DNA of 64,000 nucleotides from JAKLKS01 sp964370855 (lineage in GTDB: Bacteria; Planctomycetota; JAJSAM01; JAKLKS01). The notes under the pieces were generated by a model that saw only the letters and a program-made list of their open reading frames with translations, was not told where the DNA came from and did not search any database. The DNA is taken from NCBI GenBank assembly GCA_964370855.1, contig CAYJMF010000001.1, positions 62,001 through 126,000 of the forward strand. Direction: 5' to 3'. Shown one piece after another: positions 1-9,839 of the stretch (position 1 is the stretch's first letter; the number at the start of each line of letters is the position of its first letter). Both the position numbers and the translations under genes were made by a program.

Positions 1-112
1 TCAGGGGTTCCCCTAGTAGGCTCTCCACGAAGCCGACGGCCGACTTCACCACTGGCTCGGGGACACCGGCCAGCGACTTTAGGATGGAGACGGCGGTGGA
101 CGGCTCGGGCAT
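1..112 (-). CDS. Start of a hypothetical gene, cut by the window edge
   Basis: Only the first 37 codons are visible, reading leftwards from an ATG at 112. The visible residues begin MPEPSTAVSILKSLAG and predict an amphipathic helix. A strong ribosome binding site (AAGGAGGGA, 4-5 nt before the ATG) makes the start convincing. The upstream gene stops at 132, only 19 nt away, so the two very probably form an operon. The fragment is too short to assign a family or function. Confidence 0.6.
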   Translation of the reverse strand, partial: MPEPSTAVSILKSLAGVPEPVVKSAVGFVESLLGEPL

Positions 113-131
113 AGTCCCTCCTTGGATGCGA

Positions 132-917
132 TCAGGGGGTCATTCCCCAACACGGGCCGAGCGTCACAAGGGTCGGATCGGACACGACGGCCGGGGCCGC
201 GAAGTCCGGGGATTCCACGATTGCGGCCATTTCCCTCGCCAGGTGCAGCAAGATCGGAAGGGCAAAGTCCCACGCGCTCCTGAAGCCCCACGCCCTGAAG
301 TCCACCACCTGCATGTGGCGGAAGTCGAAGGCCCGGTTGTCGAACCGCACGCTCTCGTTCTTCCCCTTCGGGCTGACGAAGGCCCCGTTGTTGTGGACCG
401 TGTTCCTCACGAGGCGCATGAGATTGAACATCGGCTTGGCCCTCTTTCGTTTCGACCGAGCGACCACCCACGAGTAGATGCTCTCGAAGTTTGCCGCCCC
501 GCCCTCGCATGCAGCCGGGTCCCCCTCTCGTACCATGGATCGAAGGCTCGTCTCCATCACCGAGAAGATGGCGTGGAATAGCCCGACCCCGACGAACCGC
601 ATCACCTCGTCCGAGACGACGGCCCTGTCCTCCGCGGATGGCACACGGTCGAACTTCCCCTTCCACCATTCGGGCGAGTGCAAGTCGTTCGTCTGGAAGG
701 CGGTCAGGACCAGGGCGGTCTGGGCAATGCCGTGTACCCGCCAGAAGAAGGCCAGTCGCGCATCGCGGTCCCTGTCCCATCCGGGATGTCGAGCCTCCAG
801 GTCGCGCCCGGCAGCGGCGTAGGTGTCCCGAAGGAGTTGGATGCCCTGAGTGAGTTCTATCGTTGGCACGGCTTCTCCCTCCTCGGTCTCTCTGGCTTCA
901 CCCGACATGGATACCAT
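132..917 (-). CDS. Hypothetical soluble protein, HEPN-like flavour
   Basis: Encodes about 261 residues with no signal peptide or membrane segment. The sequence is helical and rich in aromatic and charged residues. A central stretch reads LVRNTVHNNG, which recalls the RxxxxH-type motif of HEPN and other abortive-response helical domains, but this is resemblance only. An ATG at 1046 would give 304 residues but would overlap the upstream gene, which ends at 970. The ATG at 917 leaves a 52-nt gap and is preferred, although its ribosome binding site is weak; a further ATG lies at 908. It sits between a membrane protein upstream and the partial gene downstream, all on the minus strand and closely spaced. 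Function unknown. Confidence 0.65.
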   Translation of the reverse strand: MVSMSGEARETEEGEAVPTIELTQGIQLLRDTYAAAGRDLEARHPGWDRDRDARLAFFWRVHGIAQTALVLTAFQTNDLHSPEWWKGKFDRVPSAEDRAVVSDEVMRFVGVGLFHAIFSVMETSLRSMVREGDPAACEGGAANFESIYSWVVARSKRKRAKPMFNLMRLVRNTVHNNGAFVSPKGKNESVRFDNRAFDFRHMQVVDFRAWGFRSAWDFALPILLHLAREMAAIVESPDFAAPAVVSDPTLVTLGPCWGMTP

Positions 918-969
918 CACTTCGCGCGGAACTGGTCCCGAGCGGCGAGAGGTTGTCCCATCGCTGGGG

Positions 970-1791
970 CTAGGGTCGATCTGCAAATGAGAGCGGGCCG
1001 CACTCTTCCTCCCGAAGAGGGCCACCCAGTTGACGAACCTCAACAACGGTGATCTCCGGGGCGATCTTGCCCCGCTCGTTCGTGAGTTCCGCGCACACGC
1101 AGAGATCGCCGTACATCCTGAGGATCACTCTCCGAGGAGCGGACCCTACGACGAAAAACTTCCTCTGCCGAACCGCTGCGCCATCTCCGGCCGCATTGGC
1201 AATGAGGATCGACCACAGGAAGACAAGGGACCCGACGAACACTTCTGGTCCGAAGCGGCGCATGACCGGCGTGGCTGGTCCCTCAACCGTCTGCTCGAAC
1301 TGGTCCTGTGCCTCGATCTTCGCTGCGAGTCCCGGGACCCTCCCGTACCGAATGACAGCCAGCAGGATGTGAAGTATCGCTGGTAGGAGAACGAAACCGA
1401 GCATCCACAAGTGCTTCGACGGTTGTCCTCCGTAGGCGAAGAGGACTCCAATCCAGAGGAGGATCCCCACCCCTGTTCCGGATAGGGGTCCGCGGAAAGG
1501 CGCGGGGAGGTTCTGGAACGCCTTTCGGAATGAGATCCAACAGAGGAAAACGACCGAGGCCACCGCTACCACCGCCATGCAGGCGTCCAGTACATGAGAG
1601 CCACCCAAGGATATCAGCCCCTTCGGGATCCGGAAGGCCGCGCAATACCCCTCTTCGTAGGAGAACGCTACGCCGAAGCTGATGAGTGGCAGCACCGCCG
1701 CAATGAGAGTGTCCGTAACCCACGACCGCTTGGGAGGTGGAACTCCGGCCTGAACAGGCACTTCGTGTTCGGGCGTGCTGTCGCCAGTCAT
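970..1791 (-). CDS. Hypothetical multi-pass membrane protein
   Basis: Encodes 273 residues. After a short hydrophilic N-terminus (MTGDSTPEHEVPVQAG) there are four to five hydrophobic segments, around residues 28-48, 60-82, 98-115, 120-140 and 190-208. A soluble C-terminal tail of about 60 residues follows. No catalytic motif is recognised. The reading frame stays open upstream to 2550, but that stretch runs antisense to the signal-peptide end of the GH5 gene and has no membrane-protein character, so the ATG at 1791 was chosen. It is the first gene of a probable minus-strand operon with the genes at 132-917 and 1-112, divergent from the GH5 gene. Function unknown. Confidence 0.65.
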   Translation of the reverse strand: MTGDSTPEHEVPVQAGVPPPKRSWVTDTLIAAVLPLISFGVAFSYEEGYCAAFRIPKGLISLGGSHVLDACMAVVAVASVVFLCWISFRKAFQNLPAPFRGPLSGTGVGILLWIGVLFAYGGQPSKHLWMLGFVLLPAILHILLAVIRYGRVPGLAAKIEAQDQFEQTVEGPATPVMRRFGPEVFVGSLVFLWSILIANAAGDGAAVRQRKFFVVGSAPRRVILRMYGDLCVCAELTNERGKIAPEITVVEVRQLGGPLREEECGPLSFADRP

Positions 1792-2086
1792 CCGGGAATC
1801 GTAACCGCCCGAACGCCCCGCTTCGCAGTCGGTTCCACGAGGGACATTGCCTATCAGAATGGGCCTTCTCGATGGCATTCGGAGGTACGGATGCCTGATG
1901 GAGATGGGCAGGAGTACCGCGTTACCAACATCCATTGAACGCCGGAGGGGTTCTCCCCGCACTTCCAGAGCACCGGGACGCCTCGTCCCGCCCACGAAAT
2001 CGACGGTCACCAGACACGGCCCGCCACACCCGGGCTTTCGGACGAGCACCGGCGCGTCCTTCTCCGGTAGCCTCAAGCGGAACAAC

Positions 2087-3301
2087 ATGCGCCCAACGAC
2101 CCTCGCCGTTCTGGCCGCCGTCGCCTTTCTCCTCCCTTCTTCCGCGAGCTCCGCCATTGCGGAGAGCGACCGGGCGACGGCCCTCCCCCCCCTCCCACTG
2201 CGCACCCAGGGCCGCTGGATCGTGGATGCCGAGAGCCGCCGCTTCAAGCTCGCCGGCGTGAACTGGTACGGTGCGGAGCAGAAGGACCATGTCGTCGGCG
2301 GGCTGGACCGAGCCCCGCTGGCGGACATCGCCCGGTCCATCCGGACCATGGGCTTCAACTCCGTGCGGATCCCATGGTCGAACGAGATGCTCGAGAAGAA
2401 CCCGAAGGTCGCGGACGCGTGCCTCGCGGCCAACCCGTCCCTGAAGGGGAAGAAGGCGCTCGAGATTCTGGACGCCGTCGTAGACGCCCTGGCAGCCGAG
2501 GGGATCGTCGTCATCCTCGACAACCACATGAGCGATGCCGACTGGCCCAACGGAGAGGGGGACGGGAACGGCTTGTGGTGGAACGACCGCTACCCGGAGA
2601 AGAGCTGGCTCGCCGACTGGCGGACCATTGCCCGCCGCTACAAGTCGAAGCCGGCGGTCATCGGCGCCGACCTCCGCAACGAACCGCGGCCCGCCATCCT
2701 GAAGGACGGGAAACGCCGGGTCCCCATCTGGGGAGGTTCGGACCCGGAGATCGACTGGGGCGCGGCCGCGGAGCGGGGAGGCAACGCTGTTCTCGATGAG
2801 TGCCCCCACTGGCTCGTCTTCGTGGAGGGCGTGAACTTCGCCATGGACTTCTCCGGAGCGCAACCGAAGCCAATCCGGTTCAAGGTGCCGAACCGCCTGG
2901 TCTGGTCCCCCCACGACTACTCGTGGTTCCACAATGGCCTCCGGTCCCTCGAGGAACTGCGCGAGGACCTCGGGCGGCAATGGGGCTTCCTCCTCGTTCA
3001 GGACGAGGCATGGACCGCACCCGTGTGGGTGGGCGAGTTCGGGACGCCACACGGCGCAAACGGGGACGTCTACGCTTCCTCCGGCGCCGGGCTCTGGTAT
3101 GCGGCCTTCCGCGACTACCTTTACCGCGCAGACATCGACTGGTGCTACTGGGCCCTGAACGGGACACAGTCCCGCGGTGCGACCCGCACCGCCGGGGCGG
3201 AGGAGACCTTCGGCGTCATGGACCGGGAGTGGAAGGGCCCGGCCCTGCAGCGCCATCTCGATGCGCTCAGGACGCTACAGCCGGCAACGCAGGGGCCCTG
3301 A
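2087..3301 (+). CDS. Secreted GH5-family glycoside hydrolase (cellulase-like)
   Basis: Encodes 404 residues. The first 25 or so form a classical signal peptide (hydrophobic AVLAAVAFLLPSSA, small residues before the likely cleavage at SAIA). The rest is a single TIM-barrel glycoside hydrolase domain. Family GH5 landmarks are visible in order: the Arg of VRIPW (residue 94), DNH (146-147), LRNEP with the acid/base Glu199, PHDYS (274-279) and VGEFG with the nucleophile Glu317. The family cleaves beta-1,4 linkages in cellulose, mannan or related glucans by a retaining mechanism; which substrate is used here cannot be told. No carbohydrate-binding module is present. The reading frame is open back to 1847, but the ATG at 2087 starts directly with the signal peptide. 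Confidence 0.88.
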   Translation: MRPTTLAVLAAVAFLLPSSASSAIAESDRATALPPLPLRTQGRWIVDAESRRFKLAGVNWYGAEQKDHVVGGLDRAPLADIARSIRTMGFNSVRIPWSNEMLEKNPKVADACLAANPSLKGKKALEILDAVVDALAAEGIVVILDNHMSDADWPNGEGDGNGLWWNDRYPEKSWLADWRTIARRYKSKPAVIGADLRNEPRPAILKDGKRRVPIWGGSDPEIDWGAAAERGGNAVLDECPHWLVFVEGVNFAMDFSGAQPKPIRFKVPNRLVWSPHDYSWFHNGLRSLEELREDLGRQWGFLLVQDEAWTAPVWVGEFGTPHGANGDVYASSGAGLWYAAFRDYLYRADIDWCYWALNGTQSRGATRTAGAEETFGVMDREWKGPALQRHLDALRTLQPATQGP

Positions 3302-3484
3302 ATCCGCGCAGGCGGTCCTACTCCCGTCGTCCTCCCGCCTCGGCCCTCGGTGGGCATGGCGGAGGTTCCGGGCCGGGATCCCTGGGGCCCTTCAGACTTC
3401 TGTGCCGCCGTCGGAGCCGCCATGTTGTTGGAACCGGGATGCCCCTGAAGCGGCATCTGGGCGCGCCCGTCCTCGGCTTCCTTC

Positions 3485-4690
3485 CTATTGGGAAAGGACC
3501 TCCTTCAGCAGGGTGCCCAGCCGCTCCTCGACGAGCCGGGCGATCCGCTCGCGGGTATGGAGGATCTCCCCTTCGCGCTCCAGTATGGCGAGGAAGTCAA
3601 TGCGGGCCTGATCCCTGGCGGAATAGGTGCGCTCCCAGTGGATCCGAAGGGCCCTCCTCTGCGGCGGTTCGAGGAGCCTCACGGCCGCGTCCCACTCCGA
3701 CTCGAAGTCGCGGCGCGCCGCCGCCAGGGCCGCCTTCCGCTGCTTCCTCCTGCGGGAGGCGGCGTGGAGCGAAGTGAGGATCTCCTCGGCGACCTGTTCC
3801 GCCGTGGCCTCGGGACGCCCCGCCAGAAGGGCCTCGATGGCCTCGTTCGTGGATGTGAGGTCCTCCCTCGGCATGTCCGTGGGCAGTTTCTCGTTGACCA
3901 GCCGGTACACCGCCGCCCTCCGCGCCTCCTCCTGGGCCCGCCGGCGCCGCTCTAGGTACGGGCCCATGGACCGGCCCAGCGCCTCCTGGATCTGCGACTT
4001 CCCGGGGAGAACTCCCGGACTGCAGCGGGCAAGGAGGACCTCCAACTCGCGAACAGCCTCGGACCGTTCTTCGGGCTGCAGGTCGCCGGGCAAGTACTTC
4101 CTGCTCAGGGTCTCGAGTGCCCGCCGCCTCCAGGCGGCCAGGGCAGCCGGATCCATGGGAATCGGTGCAACGGGGCGCACCTTGGAGACCCGTGGCGACG
4201 GCAGAGACGCCCCATCGAAGGCCTCGGGAGGGCCCAACTGAGTACCAGACTCCCCCATTCCGAGCACTCCCAGTCCATCCGTGGTGCAAGAAGCCCGGAA
4301 GTTCCCCGCCCCCGGGGGGGGCTGTGGGAGCAGGTAATTTTGGTCACCTGCGAGGCGCAAATTAGGGGGGCAGAACCCGGGGGCGGAAGGGGAATTTACA
4401 GGGGGGGCGGAACCTGGGGTCGGGCTCGCAGAGGCAAGGGGACCCTCGGATCCAGATGACCTCCGCGAGGGGCCTTTCCGGAGGTCGTCCGGAAGCCCAC
4501 CAAGGACTCTCCGGACCGACCGTGGCGAGATGTTCAACTCGCGGGCGATGGCCTTTCCGGATAGGCCCTGCAGGTGGAGGCGCACGACCTCCTCGCGGTC
4601 AATCTCCCGTGGCCGCCCTCCGGAGGCCGGTGCGGGCTCCTTTCCGGCGCCCTTCGTCTGGGCCCGCTTCGGGGCCTTCTTCCTGGCCAT
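3485..4690 (-). CDS. Helix-turn-helix DNA-binding protein with Pro/Gly-rich linker
   Basis: Encodes 401 residues from the ATG at 4690 (a TTG 36 nt upstream is possible but has less support). A basic Lys/Arg/Ala tail opens the protein. A Hin/resolvase-type helix-turn-helix follows at residues 25-65, with the pattern GRPREID..EVVRLHLQGLSGKAIARELNISP.SVRRVL. Residues 70-160 are a low-complexity Pro/Ser/Gly linker encoded by unusually G-rich DNA with short AT-rich interruptions. The C-terminal 200 residues are highly charged and helical, probably coiled coil. It stands alone, convergent with the GH5 gene. It could be a transcriptional regulator or a remnant of a mobile-element DNA-binding protein; no recombinase catalytic residues are seen. 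Confidence 0.7.
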   Translation of the reverse strand: MARKKAPKRAQTKGAGKEPAPASGGRPREIDREEVVRLHLQGLSGKAIARELNISPRSVRRVLGGLPDDLRKGPSRRSSGSEGPLASASPTPGSAPPVNSPSAPGFCPPNLRLAGDQNYLLPQPPPGAGNFRASCTTDGLGVLGMGESGTQLGPPEAFDGASLPSPRVSKVRPVAPIPMDPAALAAWRRRALETLSRKYLPGDLQPEERSEAVRELEVLLARCSPGVLPGKSQIQEALGRSMGPYLERRRRAQEEARRAAVYRLVNEKLPTDMPREDLTSTNEAIEALLAGRPEATAEQVAEEILTSLHAASRRRKQRKAALAAARRDFESEWDAAVRLLEPPQRRALRIHWERTYSARDQARIDFLAILEREGEILHTRERIARLVEERLGTLLKEVLSQ

Positions 4691-4834
4691 GGTCGGAGTC
4701 CTGCGTGGGAGGAGCGAAGAGGACAACCCGGGGCCTCACTCCCGGGACCGCCAGTCTACCGCCTCGCCCATGGCGGGTGGGGCATGGCGCTAGGCGGAAA
4801 CTCGACCGCCGTACGGAAGTGCCCCGTGCCGAAC

Positions 4835-7800
4835 CTATCGGACGACGACTTCGACTCCGGCCGCCGGAGCACCGAACTCCCCAAGATCCCGTTCGCCCCC
4901 CTCGAGGAAAACGGAGATCCGCACCCTCCCCTCGGCGAGCCCGCCAAGGCGGAACTTCCCGTCGTCCCCCGGCCAGGCCTGCACCAGCGTGGGCACGGGC
5001 ACGGACTGCCGTGCCATGAGGAGCTGCACCTTCACCGGCTTCCCGTCGCCGTCGAGGAGGCGCCCCTCCAGCACGACCCCGGGCGCCACGCGCACTCCCG
5101 CTTCCCCCTGGTCCGGCCGGACCGGAGACTCGGCCGCGCCGGCCGCGAACTCCCCGCCCTCTCCTCCGGCAGCCACGATGTACTCCCGGTCTTCGAGTCC
5201 CCCGAGGGTGAACCGCCCGTCGGACCCGGTCACCGCCCTCGCGGCCATGCTGACCGCATTCGGGTCCTCGCCCGTGCGCCAGGCGCGTACCACCACCCCG
5301 GCCGGTGCGGCGCTCCCGTCGGCCAGGAGCACGCGCCCCGCGATGGAACGCCCCACCGTCAGGACGACCTTCACCCCCGTCGCGCCCGGTGCCACGCCCT
5401 CGACCCTGGCCCCCGCCGTCCCGGAGAAGTCCCCCCTCTCCGCCACGATGTCGTAGGTGCGCCCCGTCCTCAGGGCCGGGGTGTTGAACTCCCCCCACAT
5501 CCCCACAGGCACGGTCGTGGCCTTGTCCCCGCCTTCCCCCCGGGGAACGATGGTCAGGGTCCCCTTCCCCTTCCACCGGCCGCCCGCTTCGTCCACGAGG
5601 AAGCCCGCGATGGGGAGTCCGCGGTGAAGACGGACCTCCAGGTTCTCCGTCCCCGCGGCCACGCCCTCCAGGCGCGTCGGGGCATAGAGCCCGGCCTGGT
5701 TGCTGTCCCCCTGGTAGGGGTCGGGGTCCACGAGGATGTCGTAGGTCCCGGGCTCGAGCCCTCCGAGTCGGAAGGTCCCGTCGGGGAGGGAGCGGCCCTG
5801 CCGCCCCTGGCCGGGAGGAACCGGCCGGGCGAAGAGGCGCATGGCCAGTGCGGCGGGGCGCCCCTCCTCGTCCACGAGCCGCCCTGCGAGGGCGAGCCCG
5901 CGGCGGAGGGACAGCCGAAGGTCCCGGGTCCCCGTCGCGACGCCGCTCCGCTGGACAGGAACGAAGATCCCGTCCCCCTCCTGGTCCCCCGCCGTGACCT
6001 CGTGGGGACCGTCAAGGAGACCGGTCACCGTGAAGGTGCCGTCGGAGCGGGTCAGCGCCCTTCCACTGCTCCAGCGGTCGCCGAACTGGCCCGCGGCCCT
6101 GACCGGGACGCCCGCGACCGACTCCCCCGTGGCCCCGTCGAGGGCGACCCCGCCGATGGAGCCGAGGGACTCGAGGACCAGGGCAAGCGGCTGCCCGCCG
6201 GGACGGGCCCGGAGCCGGGCCGGCAGGAGGCCGGGCGCGGAGACGATGACCTGGTACTCGATGTCCGCGAGCCCCCCGACCGCGAACTTGCCGTCGGCGC
6301 CGCTCACGCCGCGGATGGCCATGAGGTAGGTGGGCCCCCACGTCTCCTCCGCGACGACGACCTCCGCTCCCTCCACCGGCACCCCCTCGCCGTCGAGGAT
6401 GCGACCCTCGAGGCGGGATTCGGGCGCGAGGCGAACGGAGACCTCCTCCCGTTGCTCCCCGGGCTCGAGCTGCAGGGTGGGGCCGCGGGAGGGGCCGAAG
6501 CCGGGAGCCTCGGCGAGAAGGGTCACCGTCCCGCTCCGCACCTCCTCGAACCGGAAGGAGCCGTCGGCGGCGACGGGAGTCATCCCCCCGTGCCACTTCC
6601 CGCTCTCCCAGAAGTTCATCCCCGGGCGGCCCTCCGGGCTCCCCTGCAGAAGCCACAGGCGGGCACCGCCGACCGCGGAGCCGTCGGGCGCCGTCACCCG
6701 CCCGGCGAGGGAGGAGCCGGGATGGTCCACGACGACCACGGTGATGCCCGTCGCCTTCCCGCCCTCAGGCAGGTCGAAGGGGTCCGACTTCCCCCACCGG
6801 CCCCCGGGGCCGGGGACGAAGGCGGTGACCGTGACCCCGGTGCCTGTGCGGACTCCCTCCAGTCGGTAGTCCCCGTCCAACCCCGTCGGCTCGGCGACAC
6901 CTCCGCTCTGGAACCCCGTGGGCCCCGCATGGAGCATCGCCCCGGCCAGGGGGTTCCCGTCGCGGTCCACGACTCTCCCTTCGACCACCGCCCCCGCGGG
7001 AAGGGCGAAGTCGCGGATCACCTCGCCGGACTCCGGCAGCTCCACGACGAGGGACTCCGGAGCCAGACCCTTCTGGAGCGCCTGGGCGGACCAGGGCGGC
7101 TGGTCGGGGTGGTGGTGGAGGTCGTCCCCCACGAAGAAGAGCGCCCGCTTCCCGCCGCGGGTGCGCAGGAGGTAGCGCCCCTCCGTGTCGGCCTCGGTCC
7201 GCGGACTCGTGTCCCCGTCCTGCCCTTCGAGGAGGATCGTCACACTGGACCCGGGTAGCGGGGTTCCCGCGGTGTCGGTGATGCGGCCACGCACGACCAC
7301 GCCCCTCTCCAGGGGAAGGTCCAGGCGGTAGGGAACACCGTCCTCGAGGGGAGGCCTCTCGGACGGAGGGGGGCTGAAGGCGTTGGCGAGGAACCCCTCC
7401 TTCTCCGCGGACACGGTGCAGAGGCTGCCGGCGGGAAGGTCGCGAAGGACGAAGGTCCCGTCGGGGTTGGAGAGCGCGGTGGGGTAGGTGCTTCGGAAGG
7501 GGGAGCCGCCCGCGGTGACCCAGGCGACCACGGACGCTCCTTCCAGGGGTGCCCCCGTCGCGGCGTCGAGGACCCGGCCCTCCATCCGGGCTCCGTCCTC
7601 GAGGACGAGGTCGAGGCGCTCCGGCCCGGGGAGGAGAACCGACCCCATCTCCTGCACGGTGCCCGAGGGGAGACGCAGGCGGATCTCGAGGAGCCCCGGG
7701 GTGAGGCCCTCCATCCGCCAGAGGCCCCGGGAGTCGGTCATGCAGCTGAGGTGGCTGAACCCGGCCGTCCGGGCGTCCCAGGGTGGGGATAGCAGGACCT

Positions 7801-8968
7801 CCACCCCGGGGACGGGGGCATTGTCCCTGGTGCGGAGGCTCCCGGCCAACCCGCAGGACCGCTGGAGGAGGACGACCATGGGGTCGGGGGACCGGCCCCT
7901 TTCGACGGTGAGCGACCGCGCCTCCCGGGCGTACCCCGCGGCGCGCACCAGGAGGACCCACCGGCCGACGGCCACTCCCTCGAGGAGTGCGCGGCCGTCG
8001 GACTCCGCGCTCGCACCGTAGGCCCGGCCCGTGGGAGAGGCGACCCGGGACCGCTGGTGAAGGAAGGAGATGGCTCTGGCTGCGGATTCCGGGTGAAGAG
8101 AGACCTCGGCACCGGCGACGGGGCGCCCCTCCATGTCCAGGAGGCGCACCTCGACCACGGCCCGGCCCGCGGGGGAGGCGACGAGTCCGATCTCGGCGTG
8201 CGGCGGGGCCGCGGGGACGGCCGCGAGATCGGGGAGTGGGGGCCGGGGCGCCGTGGAGGCCCCCCCCACACCGGTCGTCCCGCCGCTGTTCCACAGGAGG
8301 AACGCGCCCGTGGACGCAAGCAGCACCGCCGCCGCGATGGCGGCCTTCACCTTGGCACCCATGAGCAACGCCCCCCCGAGGCCCGCCACCGCGGCGCCCC
8401 CCGCGGCGGCGGGCGCGGGCCGCGGGCGGAAGGGGATGAGGAGCAGGGCCCAGGCGCGGCGGTCGCCGCCATGCTTCCCGTCGAGGCGTGCGCGCAGGGT
8501 GGCGAGCCCACGGCGAAGCCGGGTACGAACCGTCTCCACGGGAAGCCCGAGGCGGACGGCGATGGCCGCTGGGCCGAGTTCCTCCACGTAGCGGAGGAGG
8601 AGCGTCGTTCGGTAGGGCTCCTCCAGGGCCATGAGCTCGTTCACCACGGTGCAGAGGAGGTCGGCCCGGGCGACGACCTCGGCGGTGGAAGGGAGGCGCT
8701 CCGACCGCGCGGCCCGTTCCTCGCGGCGGCGGCGCCGCCCCTCCGCCCGGAGGAGGTCGATGCGGGTGTTGCGCAATACGCGGGCGAGCCACCCCCGGAC
8801 GGACGGCAGCGGCCCCGCGGGCGGCCGCCGGAGGATCCGATACCAGGCCTCCTGCTCGAGGTCGAGGGCGGAGGCGTCGTCATGCACCAGCGCCCGGGCC
8901 ATGCGGCGCACCCACGCCCTCTCGGCGAGGAGGTCCTCGATGCGGATGGCGGGGGCGCGATCGTTCAT
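4835..8968 (-). CDS. ECF sigma factor fused through a membrane segment to about 12 carboxypeptidase-regulatory-like repeats
   Basis: Encodes about 1377 residues. Residues 18-85 match sigma-70 region 2 (DLEQEAWYRIL, then GWLARVLRNTRIDLLR). Residues 105-165 match region 4 (ALEEPYRTTLLLRY, then GLPVETVRTRLRRGL). A Gly/Ala-rich stretch leads into one membrane-spanning helix at about 207-227. The remaining 1150 residues are roughly twelve beta-sandwich repeats with the hallmark G.V.D..G.PV.GA.V followed by DG.F...GL. The expected topology puts the sigma domain in the cytoplasm and the repeats outside. ATG 8968 is used; a GTG two codons upstream is equally possible and neither has a clear ribosome binding site. 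The last 400-450 residues are colinear with the C-terminus of the sigma-less protein at 19957-23853. Function is inferred only: membrane-tethered transcription initiation responding to an external signal. Confidence 0.85.
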   Translation of the reverse strand: MNDRAPAIRIEDLLAERAWVRRMARALVHDDASALDLEQEAWYRILRRPPAGPLPSVRGWLARVLRNTRIDLLRAEGRRRRREERAARSERLPSTAEVVARADLLCTVVNELMALEEPYRTTLLLRYVEELGPAAIAVRLGLPVETVRTRLRRGLATLRARLDGKHGGDRRAWALLLIPFRPRPAPAAAGGAAVAGLGGALLMGAKVKAAIAAAVLLASTGAFLLWNSGGTTGVGGASTAPRPPLPDLAAVPAAPPHAEIGLVASPAGRAVVEVRLLDMEGRPVAGAEVSLHPESAARAISFLHQRSRVASPTGRAYGASAESDGRALLEGVAVGRWVLLVRAAGYAREARSLTVERGRSPDPMVVLLQRSCGLAGSLRTRDNAPVPGVEVLLSPPWDARTAGFSHLSCMTDSRGLWRMEGLTPGLLEIRLRLPSGTVQEMGSVLLPGPERLDLVLEDGARMEGRVLDAATGAPLEGASVVAWVTAGGSPFRSTYPTALSNPDGTFVLRDLPAGSLCTVSAEKEGFLANAFSPPPSERPPLEDGVPYRLDLPLERGVVVRGRITDTAGTPLPGSSVTILLEGQDGDTSPRTEADTEGRYLLRTRGGKRALFFVGDDLHHHPDQPPWSAQALQKGLAPESLVVELPESGEVIRDFALPAGAVVEGRVVDRDGNPLAGAMLHAGPTGFQSGGVAEPTGLDGDYRLEGVRTGTGVTVTAFVPGPGGRWGKSDPFDLPEGGKATGITVVVVDHPGSSLAGRVTAPDGSAVGGARLWLLQGSPEGRPGMNFWESGKWHGGMTPVAADGSFRFEEVRSGTVTLLAEAPGFGPSRGPTLQLEPGEQREEVSVRLAPESRLEGRILDGEGVPVEGAEVVVAEETWGPTYLMAIRGVSGADGKFAVGGLADIEYQVIVSAPGLLPARLRARPGGQPLALVLESLGSIGGVALDGATGESVAGVPVRAAGQFGDRWSSGRALTRSDGTFTVTGLLDGPHEVTAGDQEGDGIFVPVQRSGVATGTRDLRLSLRRGLALAGRLVDEEGRPAALAMRLFARPVPPGQGRQGRSLPDGTFRLGGLEPGTYDILVDPDPYQGDSNQAGLYAPTRLEGVAAGTENLEVRLHRGLPIAGFLVDEAGGRWKGKGTLTIVPRGEGGDKATTVPVGMWGEFNTPALRTGRTYDIVAERGDFSGTAGARVEGVAPGATGVKVVLTVGRSIAGRVLLADGSAAPAGVVVRAWRTGEDPNAVSMAARAVTGSDGRFTLGGLEDREYIVAAGGEGGEFAAGAAESPVRPDQGEAGVRVAPGVVLEGRLLDGDGKPVKVQLLMARQSVPVPTLVQAWPGDDGKFRLGGLAEGRVRISVFLEGGERDLGEFGAPAAGVEVVVR

Positions 8969-9226
8969 GCTCACGGAGGGATCGTCGCCGGGGAGGGGGA
9001 GGGGTTCAACCCCGAGGGCCGGGGAATTGGGGGGAAGTTGATGCTGTCAACACCCAAGGACTCCTGATGAAAAACGGAGGCAATGTCACGAACCCGAGCG
9101 TCCTGAGCGGATTCTCTCGGAATCTGCAAGTGCTCCACACTCCCCCGGCGAACGACTCCCAGCCGGATGGAGGGAAGTCGGTGCGTCTGGCCAGTAGGAT
9201 GGTGGCCCTAACCGGGAGGGCCACCG

Positions 9227-9559
9227 ATGGAGCCTTGGACGAAGCGCGTTCTCGTCGTCGCCGCTGTCGTCGTGGGGGCCGTGCTGGCGCTGCGGATTTG
9301 CGGGGTCCGCTGGTACACGATAGAGGTCGGCGGGAACGGGATCGCCTACCGGATGGACCGCCTGACCGGTGAGACATGGCGGTCAGTTCCCGACTGGCCG
9401 TGGGAGATCGTCCCTGAGCCAAAGGAAGAGAAGAAGGCGGAACCCACGCCGGTCAAGCCCGTGGAGAGTGCCCCTGGGAGTGGCGCCTTCTACGAGAAGG
9501 AGATCGACGAGTTCCTGGAAGGGGGCGAACCACGCGAGGGTGCCCCCGGGGAAAAGTGA
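9227..9559 (+). CDS. Small membrane-anchored hypothetical protein
   Basis: Encodes 110 residues. A single hydrophobic helix at residues 8-24 is followed by a short beta-rich stretch (WYTIEVGGNGIAYRMDRLTG) and an acidic Lys/Glu/Pro-rich tail. A good ribosome binding site (GGGAGGG, 6-7 nt before the ATG) supports the start. It is transcribed divergently from the sigma-repeat gene at 4835-8968, so the roughly 250-nt region between them should hold promoters for both. No family recognised; a regulatory link with the sigma fusion is possible but rests only on position. Confidence 0.65.
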   Translation: MEPWTKRVLVVAAVVVGAVLALRICGVRWYTIEVGGNGIAYRMDRLTGETWRSVPDWPWEIVPEPKEEKKAEPTPVKPVESAPGSGAFYEKEIDEFLEGGEPREGAPGEK

Positions 9560-9839
9560 CTCGCTAGGTTCCCCGCCTCTCCTTCCACTCCTCATTGACA
9601 TTTCTCAGGCCCCCAGCCTCAACCGCGCGGGGGTCCACTTGCAGGAACCCCCGACAGAGGGCTTCATCGCCCTGTGTGATTCCCTACTCGCCCTCCCTCT
9701 TCTTCGCCATGGTGCCCTCCGATGCGGACAGGGGAACGCCACCTCTGAACTGGCTCCGAGCCCCCCTTGGTGTGGTGCGGGCAATGCCCCGAGACAGCGC
9801 CCCCGCCAAGGTTGACTGACCGCTGATGCCTAGTGGAGA

